NCBI RefSeq assembly: GCF_003675875.1
Contig: NZ_RCDI01000003.1
Location: forward strand, 248,001-312,000
Direction: 5' to 3'
Length of the DNA stretch: 64,000 bases
Source: Halostella limicola
Lineage (GTDB): Archaea > Halobacteriota > Halobacteria > Halobacteriales > Natronoarchaeaceae
Of the stretch, positions 53,448-61,538 are shown piece by piece. Below the pieces are notes generated by a model, which ran no database searches, was not told the origin of the DNA, and saw only the letters and a program-made list of their open reading frames with translations. Every line of letters begins with the position of its first letter. Positions within the stretch are counted from its first letter, which is position 1. Made by a program: the position numbers and the translations under genes.

Positions 53448-54182
53448 ATGCACGTGACCTTTCTCGGAACCGGGAGCGCGATGCCGACCGGCGAGCGGGC
53501 CCAGACCGGCATCCTCCTGGAGGACGGCGACCGGCGGCTGCTGGTCGACTGCGGGAGCGGCGTCCTCAACCGCCTCGCGCGGACCGATGCCGGGTACGAG
53601 GGCGTCTCCACGGTGCTCCTCACGCACCACCACCTCGACCACGTCGCCGACCTACTCCCGCTGCTGAAGGCGCGCTGGCTGGCCGGCGAGGAGCATCTCG
53701 AGGTGGTCGGCCCGACCGGGACGAAGGCGCTTGTCGACGACATGCTCGACGTTCACGACTACCTCAAGGGGAAGGTCGACCTGCAGGTGCGTGAGATCGG
53801 AGCGCAGGAGTTCACCGTCGCCGGGTTCGACGTCGAGGGTTACGAGACCCGTCACTCGATGCCGTGTCTCGCCTACCGGTTCGGCGACGCGTTCGTCTTC
53901 AGCGGGGACTCCGAGGCGTTCGAGGGGCTGGCGAACTTCGCCGACGGCGCTGCGGTGCTCGCCCACGACTGCTCGTTCCCCGACGACGTGGACGTGTCGA
54001 ACCACCCGACGCCAACCCAGCTCGGCGAGGCGCTCGCCGGCGCGGAGATCGGCCGCGTCTACCTCACGCACTTCTACCCGCACGCGGAGGGACACCACGA
54101 GGAGATGATCAATGCCGTCCGCGAGGGGTACGACGGCGACGTGCGGATCGCGTCGGACCTGACGACCCTTCGGATAGAGTAG
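53448..54182 (+). CDS. MBL-fold metallohydrolase (RNase Z/ElaC-like)
   Basis: A 244-residue hydrolase. Metal ligands are in LLTHHHLDHVADL and AYRFGDAFVFSGDSEAFEG, with a later His in LTHFYPHAEG. VDCGSG and the MHVTFLGTGSAMPTG start match the RNase Z/ElaC and related group. It is shorter than tRNase Z and lacks its exosite arm, so I would not call it RNase Z. The substrate is unknown. Confidence 0.87.
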   Translation: MHVTFLGTGSAMPTGERAQTGILLEDGDRRLLVDCGSGVLNRLARTDAGYEGVSTVLLTHHHLDHVADLLPLLKARWLAGEEHLEVVGPTGTKALVDDMLDVHDYLKGKVDLQVREIGAQEFTVAGFDVEGYETRHSMPCLAYRFGDAFVFSGDSEAFEGLANFADGAAVLAHDCSFPDDVDVSNHPTPTQLGEALAGAEIGRVYLTHFYPHAEGHHEEMINAVREGYDGDVRIASDLTTLRIE

Positions 54183-54225
54183 ACGAACGGATAATTCTCC
54201 GTCATCGGTGGCCGAAACCATCACC

Positions 54226-54260
54226 CTTAAGTCCAGCATGCTGTTAGTAGAGCTATAACA
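54226..54260 (+). promoter_or_regulatory. Promoter of the RND/TrmB operon with inverted repeat
   Basis: A TATA-like cccttaagtc (about 54224-54233) is followed at 54242-54260 by TGTTA-N9-TAACA, spanning the expected transcription start. The downstream operon ends in a TrmB-type regulator gene, so an autoregulatory site is likely. Confidence 0.5.
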
Positions 54261-54273
54261 ACAGAACTGTCGT

Positions 54274-54330
54274 ATGAGAGAAACAACGATTCAGTCGACG
54301 ACGGAGGTGTCGCGTCGTGAGCGTTACTGA
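54274..54330 (+). other. Possible 18-codon upstream ORF overlapping the RND gene start
   Basis: ATG 54274 opens an 18-codon frame (MRETTIQSTTEVSRRERY) that ends at TGA 54328-54330, 14 bases past the GTG start of the RND gene in another frame. It may be a leader peptide, an alternative upstream signal that shifts reading, or chance. It has no visible structure. Confidence 0.25.
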
Positions 54331-57325
54331 CCGCCTCACCGCGGCGATCACGGGCCACACGAAGTCCCTGATCGCGGTGATGCTCGTTCTCACGGTGATC
54401 GTGGGTAGCGGCGCCGGGATGGTCGAACAGTCGTCCTCGCTGGACCAGTTCGAGACCGGGTCGGTCGAGGAGGAGAAGCAGGACTACGTCGAGGAGAACT
54501 TCACGTCCGGACGCGAGAACACGACGACGGTACAGGTGATCGTCCGGAACGAGAGCGGCAACGTCCTCTCGAAGGCGTCGCTGCTGCGTTCGCTTCGCCT
54601 CCAGGAGTCCTTCCGGGAGAACGAGTCGATAAACGCCTCCCTCGCCGAGGAGAACCCCATCGTCGGCGTCTCGAACTACGTCGCCGCGTTCGGGATGCTC
54701 CAGGAGGAACGGCGGGAGTTCGAGTCGATGAACGAGAGCCTCCGGGAGGACTACGCGGCCCTGCAGGCACGGCAAGAGGCGCTGAACGAGACGTCCGACC
54801 GCCTGCAGCGCGGGCTCGGTCGGGTCGAACAGGACCCCGACGCCGACCCGCAGGCGGTGTTCGAACAGGTGCGAAGTGACGCGCCGGCGAACCTCTCCGA
54901 CGACGACGCGGCGACGTTCGAGCGGGCGGCCGAGATGGTCCGCGACGCCGAGTCCGAACGGGAGCGGCGGGCGGCGTACGCCCTCGCGACCTACGCCGAA
55001 CCGGGCAACGAGAGCGTCCTCAGCGAGGAGTACGCGGCGCTGCAGGAGCGCTCCGCGGAACTCGAAGACAGACAGGAGGAGGTTCAGGCGCAGGGCGAAG
55101 AGCTCCGCGACCTGAATCAGGCGATCCAGTCCGGCGATCTGCCGCCGCTCGACGAGCAGACGAGCCAGCTGGAGGAGATGAACGCCTCGGAGGTCGAGTC
55201 GGTGGTCGAGACGCTCCTCTCCGACGGTGAGGGCGGTGGTGACGGCCCGCTCGGCTTCATGTCGGCGAGCTACGATCCGGGGTCGACGACCGCCGACGCC
55301 CGGCTGATGGTCGTGTTCCAGTCGACCGATTCGGCCGCCGCGGCGCCCGGAGCCGTCTCCGAGGACCTGACGAACTCGCAGCTACATATCCAGGATCAGG
55401 CCGGGGCGGCGGCCGGCGACGAGGAGTACATCGTCTTCGGCTTCGGCATCATCAGCGAGGAGACCGATCAGTCGATGAGCGACAGCCTGGCCATCGTCGG
55501 CCCGCTGGCGCTGCTTTTCGTCCTCGTGACGCTGCTCGTCGCCTACCGCGACCTGCTCGACATCGTCCTCGGGTTCGTCGGCATCTTCACCGTGCTGATC
55601 TGGACGTTCGGCTTCATGGGCTGGTTCGACATCACCTTCAACCAGATCATGATCGCGGTGCCCGTCCTGCTCATCGGGCTCTCCATCGACTACGCGATCC
55701 ACATCTTCATGCGCCACCGCGAGCAGCGCCAGGAGAACGTCGCCGTCGAGGGCGAGAGCGTCCGCGGGTCGATGCGGGCCGCGCTCGCCGGCGTCGGCAT
55801 CGCCCTGGTGTGGGTGACCGCGACGACCGTCATCGGGTTCCTGTCGAACCTCACCAGCCCCCTCGGTCCGATCCAGGACTTCGGGATCGTGAGCTCCTTC
55901 GGCATCGCCGTCGCCCTGCTCGTGTTCGGGGCGTTCATCCCCGCGCTGAAGGTGGAACTCGACGGCTTCCTCGAGCGCCGCGGCTTCGACCGGAAGAAGC
56001 GAGCGTTCGGTACCGGCGGCGGCCGCTTCAGCCAGGTCCTCGCCGTCGGGTCGTCCGCCGCGAAGGTCGCTCCCGTCGTCGTCATCGCGCTGGCGCTCGC
56101 GGTCAGCGTCGCCGGCGCGTACGGCGCGACGCAGGTCGACACCAGCTTCTCGAACGAGGACTTCATCGCGGACGACCCGCCGGACTACATGTACGACCTG
56201 CCGGAGCCGTTCCGGCCCGGCGAGTACTCCGTGAAGCAGAACCTGGAGTACATCAACGACAACTTCCAGCGGGAGGACCAGACCGCCAACCTGTTGGTGG
56301 AAGGCGACGTCACCGACCCGGAGACGCTCGAACGCGTCGACCGCGCGGAGGAGAGCGTGAAGGAGAACGAGGTGGCGTTCGTCACCTCCGGCGGCAACCC
56401 GGCTGTGACGAGCCCCAACACCGTCATCAGCGACGTGGCCGCCCAGAACGACACGATGGCGGCGGTCGTGAACCGGACCGACGCCGACGGCGACGGGCTC
56501 CCCGACGAGAACCTGACCGCCGTGTACGACACGCTGTACGAGGTGGCGCCGGAGCAAGCGTCGACCGTGATCTACCGCGACGGCGGCGAGTACCGGGCTG
56601 TGCAGATAGAGGTCTCGGTCAGGGGCGGTCTCACCACGGCGGAGACCACCGACCGGATGCGCACGGCCGCGGCCGCTGTCGACGACGACGGCGAGAGCGA
56701 CGCCTGGACCGCGACCGCGACCGGGAGCCCCATCATCAACGAGATCGTGCAGGAACAGCTGCTGAACACCGTCATCGAGAGCCTGATCATCACGCTCATC
56801 GCGGTGTTCGGGTTCCTGATGGTCGCCTACCGGATCACCGAGGGCAGCGCGACGCTCGGCGTCGTGACGCTGCTGCCGGTCGCGCTGTCCGTCTCGTGGA
56901 TCCTCGGCACGATGTACCTGATCGGGATGCCCTTCAACGTCCTGACGGGGATGATCACCAGCCTGACGATCGGGCTGGGGGTCGCCTACAGCATCCACCT
57001 GAGCGAGCGGTTCAACCTCGAACTCGACCGCTCCGGATCGGTGTGGGAGGCGATGGACAGGAGCGTCACGGGGACCGGCGGGGCGCTGCTCGGCAGCGCC
57101 GCGACGACCGTCGGCGGGTTCGGCGTGCTCTCGCTCGCCATCTTCCCGGCGCTCCAGCAGTTCGGCGTCATCACCGGGCTGACGATCATCTACGCGTTCG
57201 TCGCGAGCGTCGTCGTCCTGCCGAGCCTGCTCGTCGTGTGGCTGCGCTATCTCGCGCCCGACGGGGTCGGCGCCGAGGAGCGGGACGCCGACGCGACGGT
57301 GCAAGCCGACGGTGGTGAGAACTGA
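54317..57325 (+). CDS. RND-superfamily transporter (MMPL/SSD type)
   Basis: A 1002-residue membrane exporter with two copies of the RND fold. After a first helix (about 15-37) is a large external domain (about 40-380) with helical, coiled-coil-like stretches. Then come a six-helix bundle (380-560, including LLIGLSIDYAIHIFMRH), a second external domain (about 590-800) and the second bundle (from TVIESLIITLIAVFGF). Related archaeal proteins export lipids, hopanoids or similar. GTG start at 54317. Its last base is the first of the TrmB gene, so both are on one message. Confidence 0.9.
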   Translation: MSVTDRLTAAITGHTKSLIAVMLVLTVIVGSGAGMVEQSSSLDQFETGSVEEEKQDYVEENFTSGRENTTTVQVIVRNESGNVLSKASLLRSLRLQESFRENESINASLAEENPIVGVSNYVAAFGMLQEERREFESMNESLREDYAALQARQEALNETSDRLQRGLGRVEQDPDADPQAVFEQVRSDAPANLSDDDAATFERAAEMVRDAESERERRAAYALATYAEPGNESVLSEEYAALQERSAELEDRQEEVQAQGEELRDLNQAIQSGDLPPLDEQTSQLEEMNASEVESVVETLLSDGEGGGDGPLGFMSASYDPGSTTADARLMVVFQSTDSAAAAPGAVSEDLTNSQLHIQDQAGAAAGDEEYIVFGFGIISEETDQSMSDSLAIVGPLALLFVLVTLLVAYRDLLDIVLGFVGIFTVLIWTFGFMGWFDITFNQIMIAVPVLLIGLSIDYAIHIFMRHREQRQENVAVEGESVRGSMRAALAGVGIALVWVTATTVIGFLSNLTSPLGPIQDFGIVSSFGIAVALLVFGAFIPALKVELDGFLERRGFDRKKRAFGTGGGRFSQVLAVGSSAAKVAPVVVIALALAVSVAGAYGATQVDTSFSNEDFIADDPPDYMYDLPEPFRPGEYSVKQNLEYINDNFQREDQTANLLVEGDVTDPETLERVDRAEESVKENEVAFVTSGGNPAVTSPNTVISDVAAQNDTMAAVVNRTDADGDGLPDENLTAVYDTLYEVAPEQASTVIYRDGGEYRAVQIEVSVRGGLTTAETTDRMRTAAAAVDDDGESDAWTATATGSPIINEIVQEQLLNTVIESLIITLIAVFGFLMVAYRITEGSATLGVVTLLPVALSVSWILGTMYLIGMPFNVLTGMITSLTIGLGVAYSIHLSERFNLELDRSGSVWEAMDRSVTGTGGALLGSAATTVGGFGVLSLAIFPALQQFGVITGLTIIYAFVASVVVLPSLLVVWLRYLAPDGVGAEERDADATVQADGGEN

Positions 57326-58122
57326 TGGACGAGAGCGACGCCGTCGAGTCGCTCGAACGCCTCGGCCTCACCGGCTACGAGGCGAAGGTGTTCATCGCGC
57401 TGCAGAAACTCGGCGCGGGCACGGCCCGCGAGGTCCACCGCGTCGCCGAGGTCCCGCGCTCGCAGGTGTACAGCGCAGCCGAGAGCCTGGAGCAGCGCGG
57501 GCTCGTCGAGGTACAGCAGTCGAACCCGATGCGGTACCGCCCCGTCAGCATCGACGCGGCCCGTTCGACGCTGCGCGATCGCTTCGAGCGGGAACAGGAG
57601 CAGGCGTTCGACTACGTCGAGACCGTCCGCGAGCAACACAGCGACGGCGGCGAGGAGCAGGAGGACATCTGGACGATCCGCGGCCGCGACCAGGTCGAGG
57701 ACCGGATCGTCGAACTGATCGGCGACGCCGAGGAGTCGGTCGTCTTCGGCACCCCCCACGCCGACCTGCTCACCGACGACATCGCGGCGGCGCTGCGCGA
57801 CCGGGCCGCCGACGGGATCCCGACGACGGTCGTCAGCGTCGACGACGAGGTCCGCGGCGCGTTCGCCGGCGACGAGAACGTCGTCGTCACCACGCCGCCG
57901 GCGATGTTCGAGAAAGACGGGTCGAGCACGGGTCGGATCGTCCGCGTCGACGGCGACGGCGTCCTCCTCTCCGTGCTCGGCGAAGGTGAGATCCCCGGCA
58001 TCGACAGCGAGACGGCGTTCTGGAGCGTCGGCACGAACTTCGCGTCGGTCCTCATCGAGCTGATGGAAAACAGCGTCGGGTCGCTCGAGCGGTCCTGTGC
58101 GGAGACGCTCACGGACCGGTAA
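57325..58122 (+). CDS. TrmB-family transcriptional regulator
   Basis: A 265-residue regulator. An N-terminal winged helix (LGLTGYEAKVFIALQKLGAG and EVPRSQVYSAAESLEQRGLV) is followed by a coiled coil (about 80-105) and a C-terminal domain (about 110-260, WTIRGRDQVEDRIVELIGDA) of the TrmB type. TrmB proteins usually bind sugars, but some haloarchaeal ones do not. The one-base overlap (TGATG) with the RND gene suggests it controls the transporter and itself. Confidence 0.9.
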   Translation: MDESDAVESLERLGLTGYEAKVFIALQKLGAGTAREVHRVAEVPRSQVYSAAESLEQRGLVEVQQSNPMRYRPVSIDAARSTLRDRFEREQEQAFDYVETVREQHSDGGEEQEDIWTIRGRDQVEDRIVELIGDAEESVVFGTPHADLLTDDIAAALRDRAADGIPTTVVSVDDEVRGAFAGDENVVVTTPPAMFEKDGSSTGRIVRVDGDGVLLSVLGEGEIPGIDSETAFWSVGTNFASVLIELMENSVGSLERSCAETLTDR

Positions 58123-58146
58123 CCGGCGCGTTCGCCCCCTGCCGGT

Positions 58147-59232
58147 CTACTCCATCCGGTAGCGCAGCAGCGCCGCGATGCCGCCGAGGTTGGCGAGCTG
58201 ATCCCCCGGCGCGAAGTCCGAGGAGAAGACCGTGACGTCGCCGCCCTGCTGTTCGACGTTCGTCACGATCTCGTTCACGTCGACGTCCCACTCCCGGCCC
58301 TCCTCGTCCTCGCTCACCGCGCCGCGCTCCTTCCTGAGGCGCTCGTCGAGGACGAGTAGCGTCTCCACCGCGCCGAAGTCCGCCGCCTTCGCGACCTCCA
58401 CGGGGCCGTACGCGGCCTTCGCGCCCTCGCCGATTCGGCGGGTGAGCTCGTCGATGAGCTCCGCCTCCTCGGCGATGCGGGTCTCCTGTTGCACGTCCTC
58501 GACCGCGCCGCGCTTGAGCACCTCGTGGACGCCGCGGTCGCCGACGGCGCTGGTGTCGACGGTCGTGATCTTCTCGGCCAGTTCGGGGGCCTCGTCCTCG
58601 ATGAAGTCGAGGGCGTCCTGCTTCGTGAAACCGGGGCCGGCGAGGATGATCGCGTCGACGTCCATGCGGCCGAGCGCCGCGGTGACTTCGCCGAACAGCT
58701 CGTCGCGGGAGCGGGCGTACTCGCCCTTCCCGGTCGTGCCCGTGAACGACCCGTACTCGTCGGTGCCGTACTGGGCGACGGTGTGGATGTGAGCCTCGCC
58801 CTCCTCGACGGTCGCGATGGCGACGTCCGGCGCGTCGGTCGCCTCAGCGGCCTCCTCCAGTCGCTCCATCTGGTCCGGCTTGAACCGCTTCGTGACGGTG
58901 ATCTCGTCGCGCTCCTCCACGTTGATCGTGTGGTGGAAACCGAGCTGGTCCTCGCGGGAGGCGTCGACGATCTCGCCGCCGACCCGGAGCCGGTTGGCGA
59001 ACTTGGCGAACTCGACCGTGTCGACGTCGATGGTGACGTGCATGTGCTCGCGCTGGCCGCCCGTGTCGCGCATCTTGTCGTCGTCGCGCTGAATCCGCCG
59101 TGTCGTGTCGCCCGCGACGAGGTCGCCGGGCTCCAGCACGTACTGCAGGTGCCAGAGGTCGTCGAGGCTCTCGGGGACCAGGGAGACCCGCTCCTTGCCC
59201 TCCTCGGCGGGGCTCCGGCTCTGTATCTTCAT
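58147..59232 (-). CDS. pelA: Pelota (Dom34), ribosome rescue factor
   Basis: A 361-residue eRF1-related protein. The N-terminal Sm-like domain ([20 protein letters not shown]) replaces the stop-codon-reading domain. The middle and C-terminal eRF1 domains ([19 protein letters not shown] and later [19 protein letters not shown]) are present, and the GGQ of release factors is absent as it should be. With aABCE1 and aEF1a it splits stalled ribosomes. The RqcH gene is 2.3 kb downstream in this window. Confidence 0.95.
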   Translation of the reverse strand: MKIQSRSPAEEGKERVSLVPESLDDLWHLQYVLEPGDLVAGDTTRRIQRDDDKMRDTGGQREHMHVTIDVDTVEFAKFANRLRVGGEIVDASREDQLGFHHTINVEERDEITVTKRFKPDQMERLEEAAEATDAPDVAIATVEEGEAHIHTVAQYGTDEYGSFTGTTGKGEYARSRDELFGEVTAALGRMDVDAIILAGPGFTKQDALDFIEDEAPELAEKITTVDTSAVGDRGVHEVLKRGAVEDVQQETRIAEEAELIDELTRRIGEGAKAAYGPVEVAKAADFGAVETLLVLDERLRKERGAVSEDEEGREWDVDVNEIVTNVEQQGGDVTVFSSDFAPGDQLANLGGIAALLRYRME

Positions 59233-59649
59233 GTCCTCACCTCCGGCCTACCCGGATAAGTGCCCTGCCATTCCGCGCGGGCGGTTCCGTCCGGGGTCGC
59301 TCCGACCGTCCGCGGAATAGCGTGGACTTTCCCGCCGGCCGCGCGTTCGCGCTCCGGTTAGCGCCCCGTTTCCTGTAATCCGCGTTTCACCAATTCGCCC
59401 CGCTTTCGGCAGTGCCCCGTCTCAGAAACGAAACTCACCGCCGCTCTGGACTTCATCGATCGAAGCGAACTGTGGCGACTTCGCGTCCGAAACAGCCCTA
59501 TACTCCGGCGAAATTCATGATTGTCACGTCACCCGATCACACCGGCCCGGGGGCAAGTCGCCCCCCGTCGCCGCCGCCCGCTAACCACGAATTTCATGCG
59601 AATAGTTAGCACATACCTATTCATGTGAACGTTCTAAGGAATCGACGCA
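59233..59649. other. Intergenic region of 417 bases upstream of the cupredoxin gene
   Basis: A less GC-rich stretch with no convincing gene. It contains an inverted repeat GAATAG-N11-CTATTC (59600-59622) about 28-50 bases before the cupredoxin start, and two near-identical copies of cgaaattcatg and cgaatttcatg (59509 and 59588). The first may be an operator over the promoter. The 65-codon open frame at 59412-59609 is arginine/proline-rich and not believed. Confidence 0.55.
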
Positions 59650-60726
59650 ATGTCCCGCGACGACAGCGGCGACCGGCGGCGTATCGGCAGCGTAAACAGG
59701 CGGAAGATGCTGATGGCGCTCGGCGGCGGGGCTGCCATCGGGCTCGCGGGCCAGGGGATGGTCGGTGCGCAGGACGACGGCGAGGGCGACGGCGGAGGCG
59801 GCGGACCGGTCGCGGAACGGTGCGACCCGTGCATCGACGCGTACTCGGGCTACCTGCTGCCCGCACCGATGGAGGCTGGCCCCGGAGCCGACGCGGAAAC
59901 GGCAGACGGCGGGAACGTCACCGAGAACCAGACGACAACGAATCAGACCGCCGAGAACCAGACCGGGGCCGACAACGAGACGGACACGAACGGGCAGATG
60001 CAAGAGGTCCCGTTCGACGTCGCGCAGACGGTCGACCTCCGGGTGACCGACGCGGACGTGGTGTTCGTCGAAGAGGAGGGGGAGCAACCGGGCGGGCCGA
60101 TGGGCAACCAGACGGAGGGGAACCAGACCGTCCCCAACGAGACCGCGAACGGGAACGAGACTCCGGCCGGCAACGAAACCGTCGACGACGGGCCGGGCGG
60201 CGGCAACGAAACCGCGGGCAACGAGACGGCGGGCGAAGGGCCAGAGGGGCCGCTCGCCGGCCCCGGCGGCTTCCCCGACTTCTACTTCGATCCGGTCGGC
60301 GTCAGCCTCCAGTCGGGGGACGTCGTCGAGTTCGTCACCGTGGAGGACTTCCACACCGTCACCGCGTACCACCCGCGGTTCTTCGGCGTGCAACAGCGCG
60401 TTCCCGAGGGCGTCCCGGGCTTCACGTCCCCGCCCTTCGTGGAGAACGACGCCTGGTACTACCGGTTCGACGAACCGGGCGTGTACGACCTCCAGTGCCT
60501 CCCGCACGAGACCCTGGGGATGGTGATGCGTGTCGTCGTCGACGACGGGAGCGGCGAGGCACCGGAAGCGCCGGCCGCCCCCGGCGAGGGCGAGATGGGG
60601 CCGTCGGAGATCGCCCAGACGGTCCTCGACGCCCCGGAGCTCGAGCCGGGGAACGTCCTCGATCAGGGTACGGTCGCCTGGGAGGACCTGACGGGCGTCG
60701 AGTCAGAACCGCCGTTCGGTCCGTAG
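59650..60726 (+). CDS. Secreted cupredoxin (halocyanin/plastocyanin-like) with sequon-rich linker
   Basis: A 358-residue protein. The N terminus (VNRRKMLMALGGGAAIG, residues 14-30) resembles a Tat signal. After it come about 150 residues rich in Asn, Glu, Thr and Gly with many N-x-T/S sequons (NQT, NET repeated), then a plastocyanin-fold domain with copper ligands His235, Cys283, His286 and Met291 (C-x2-H-x4-M). It probably carries electrons at the cell surface. A C-terminal acidic/Pro tail follows. The linker length and density of glycosylation sites are unusual. Confidence 0.85.
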   Translation: MSRDDSGDRRRIGSVNRRKMLMALGGGAAIGLAGQGMVGAQDDGEGDGGGGGPVAERCDPCIDAYSGYLLPAPMEAGPGADAETADGGNVTENQTTTNQTAENQTGADNETDTNGQMQEVPFDVAQTVDLRVTDADVVFVEEEGEQPGGPMGNQTEGNQTVPNETANGNETPAGNETVDDGPGGGNETAGNETAGEGPEGPLAGPGGFPDFYFDPVGVSLQSGDVVEFVTVEDFHTVTAYHPRFFGVQQRVPEGVPGFTSPPFVENDAWYYRFDEPGVYDLQCLPHETLGMVMRVVVDDGSGEAPEAPAAPGEGEMGPSEIAQTVLDAPELEPGNVLDQGTVAWEDLTGVESEPPFGP

Positions 60727-60781
60727 GCATCCGTCGCCGCGGTTTTTTTCGCGCGGTACCGTGTTCGAGGCCGGCGGTCGG

Positions 60782-61516
60782 TCACAGCGGCCCGCCGTCC
60801 CTGCCGACCGCCCGCGCGTAGGCGAGACCGACGTACCGCGCGGCGACGAGGTGGAAGTAGAACGCGGCGAAGACGGCGATAACGCCGCCCAGACTGTGGC
60901 TCCGGAGCGCGCTGAGCGTGAGCCCCCAGCCGAGCACGCCCGCGACGAACGCCGCCATCCAGGCGGCGAAGTAGGCGCCGCTGGAGAGCAGCGGCTTGAC
61001 CCGGCGCGGGTCGAGGCTCGCGACCGGGCTTCCGCCGCGCGCGACATTGAGCAGGGCCGCCGGGAACACGTACGCGACGGCGAGCGCGAGAAACAGCGTC
61101 ATCGTCGACCCGACGAGGAGAGCGGTCCGCTGACCGGTGCCGGCGTCGGGACCGATCCCCGATCCGAGCACTCCCTGCACCGTCACCAGCAGTATGAGCA
61201 GAGGCAGACCGAGGTAGACGGCCGCCACGGCCCAGGCACGGAGACCGCTCCGGAAAAGGTCACCTGGACTCCCGAACTCAGGCACCGACTCGTCACCGCG
61301 CACCGTGGCGTCGCCGACCCTGAGCAGGTAGCCGAACAACGCCGTCGCGGGGACTGCGGCGAGCGCCGCCGCGACGAGCGTGGGCCACGTCGGGTAGAGG
61401 CTGGCGGCGACGCGAAGCAGGAGCAGCGTCGCGATCCCGAGGACGCCGCCGACGGCGAACGTGTCCGCCGTCCGGTCGCCGCGGAACGGGAACTTGAGGG
61501 CGTCTTCGGCCATCAT
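60782..61516 (-). CDS. Polytopic membrane protein, unknown function
   Basis: A 244-residue protein with about six membrane segments; the first follows a short basic start (MMAEDALKFPFRGDRTADTF). It shares features with proteins annotated as DUF4013-like in haloarchaea (FPFRGD start, AAWMAAFVAGVLGWGLTL), but I am unsure. Its start is 22 bases after the rqcH stop, so it is probably in the same operon. Function unknown. Confidence 0.75.
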   Translation of the reverse strand: MMAEDALKFPFRGDRTADTFAVGGVLGIATLLLLRVAASLYPTWPTLVAAALAAVPATALFGYLLRVGDATVRGDESVPEFGSPGDLFRSGLRAWAVAAVYLGLPLLILLVTVQGVLGSGIGPDAGTGQRTALLVGSTMTLFLALAVAYVFPAALLNVARGGSPVASLDPRRVKPLLSSGAYFAAWMAAFVAGVLGWGLTLSALRSHSLGGVIAVFAAFYFHLVAARYVGLAYARAVGRDGGPL

Positions 61517-61538
61517 CGGGCCTCACCTCCGTCCGCCA

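Noticed and set aside
59412-59609. A 65-codon open frame upstream of the cupredoxin gene
   Set aside because: Arginine- and proline-rich, with no start signal or family likeness.
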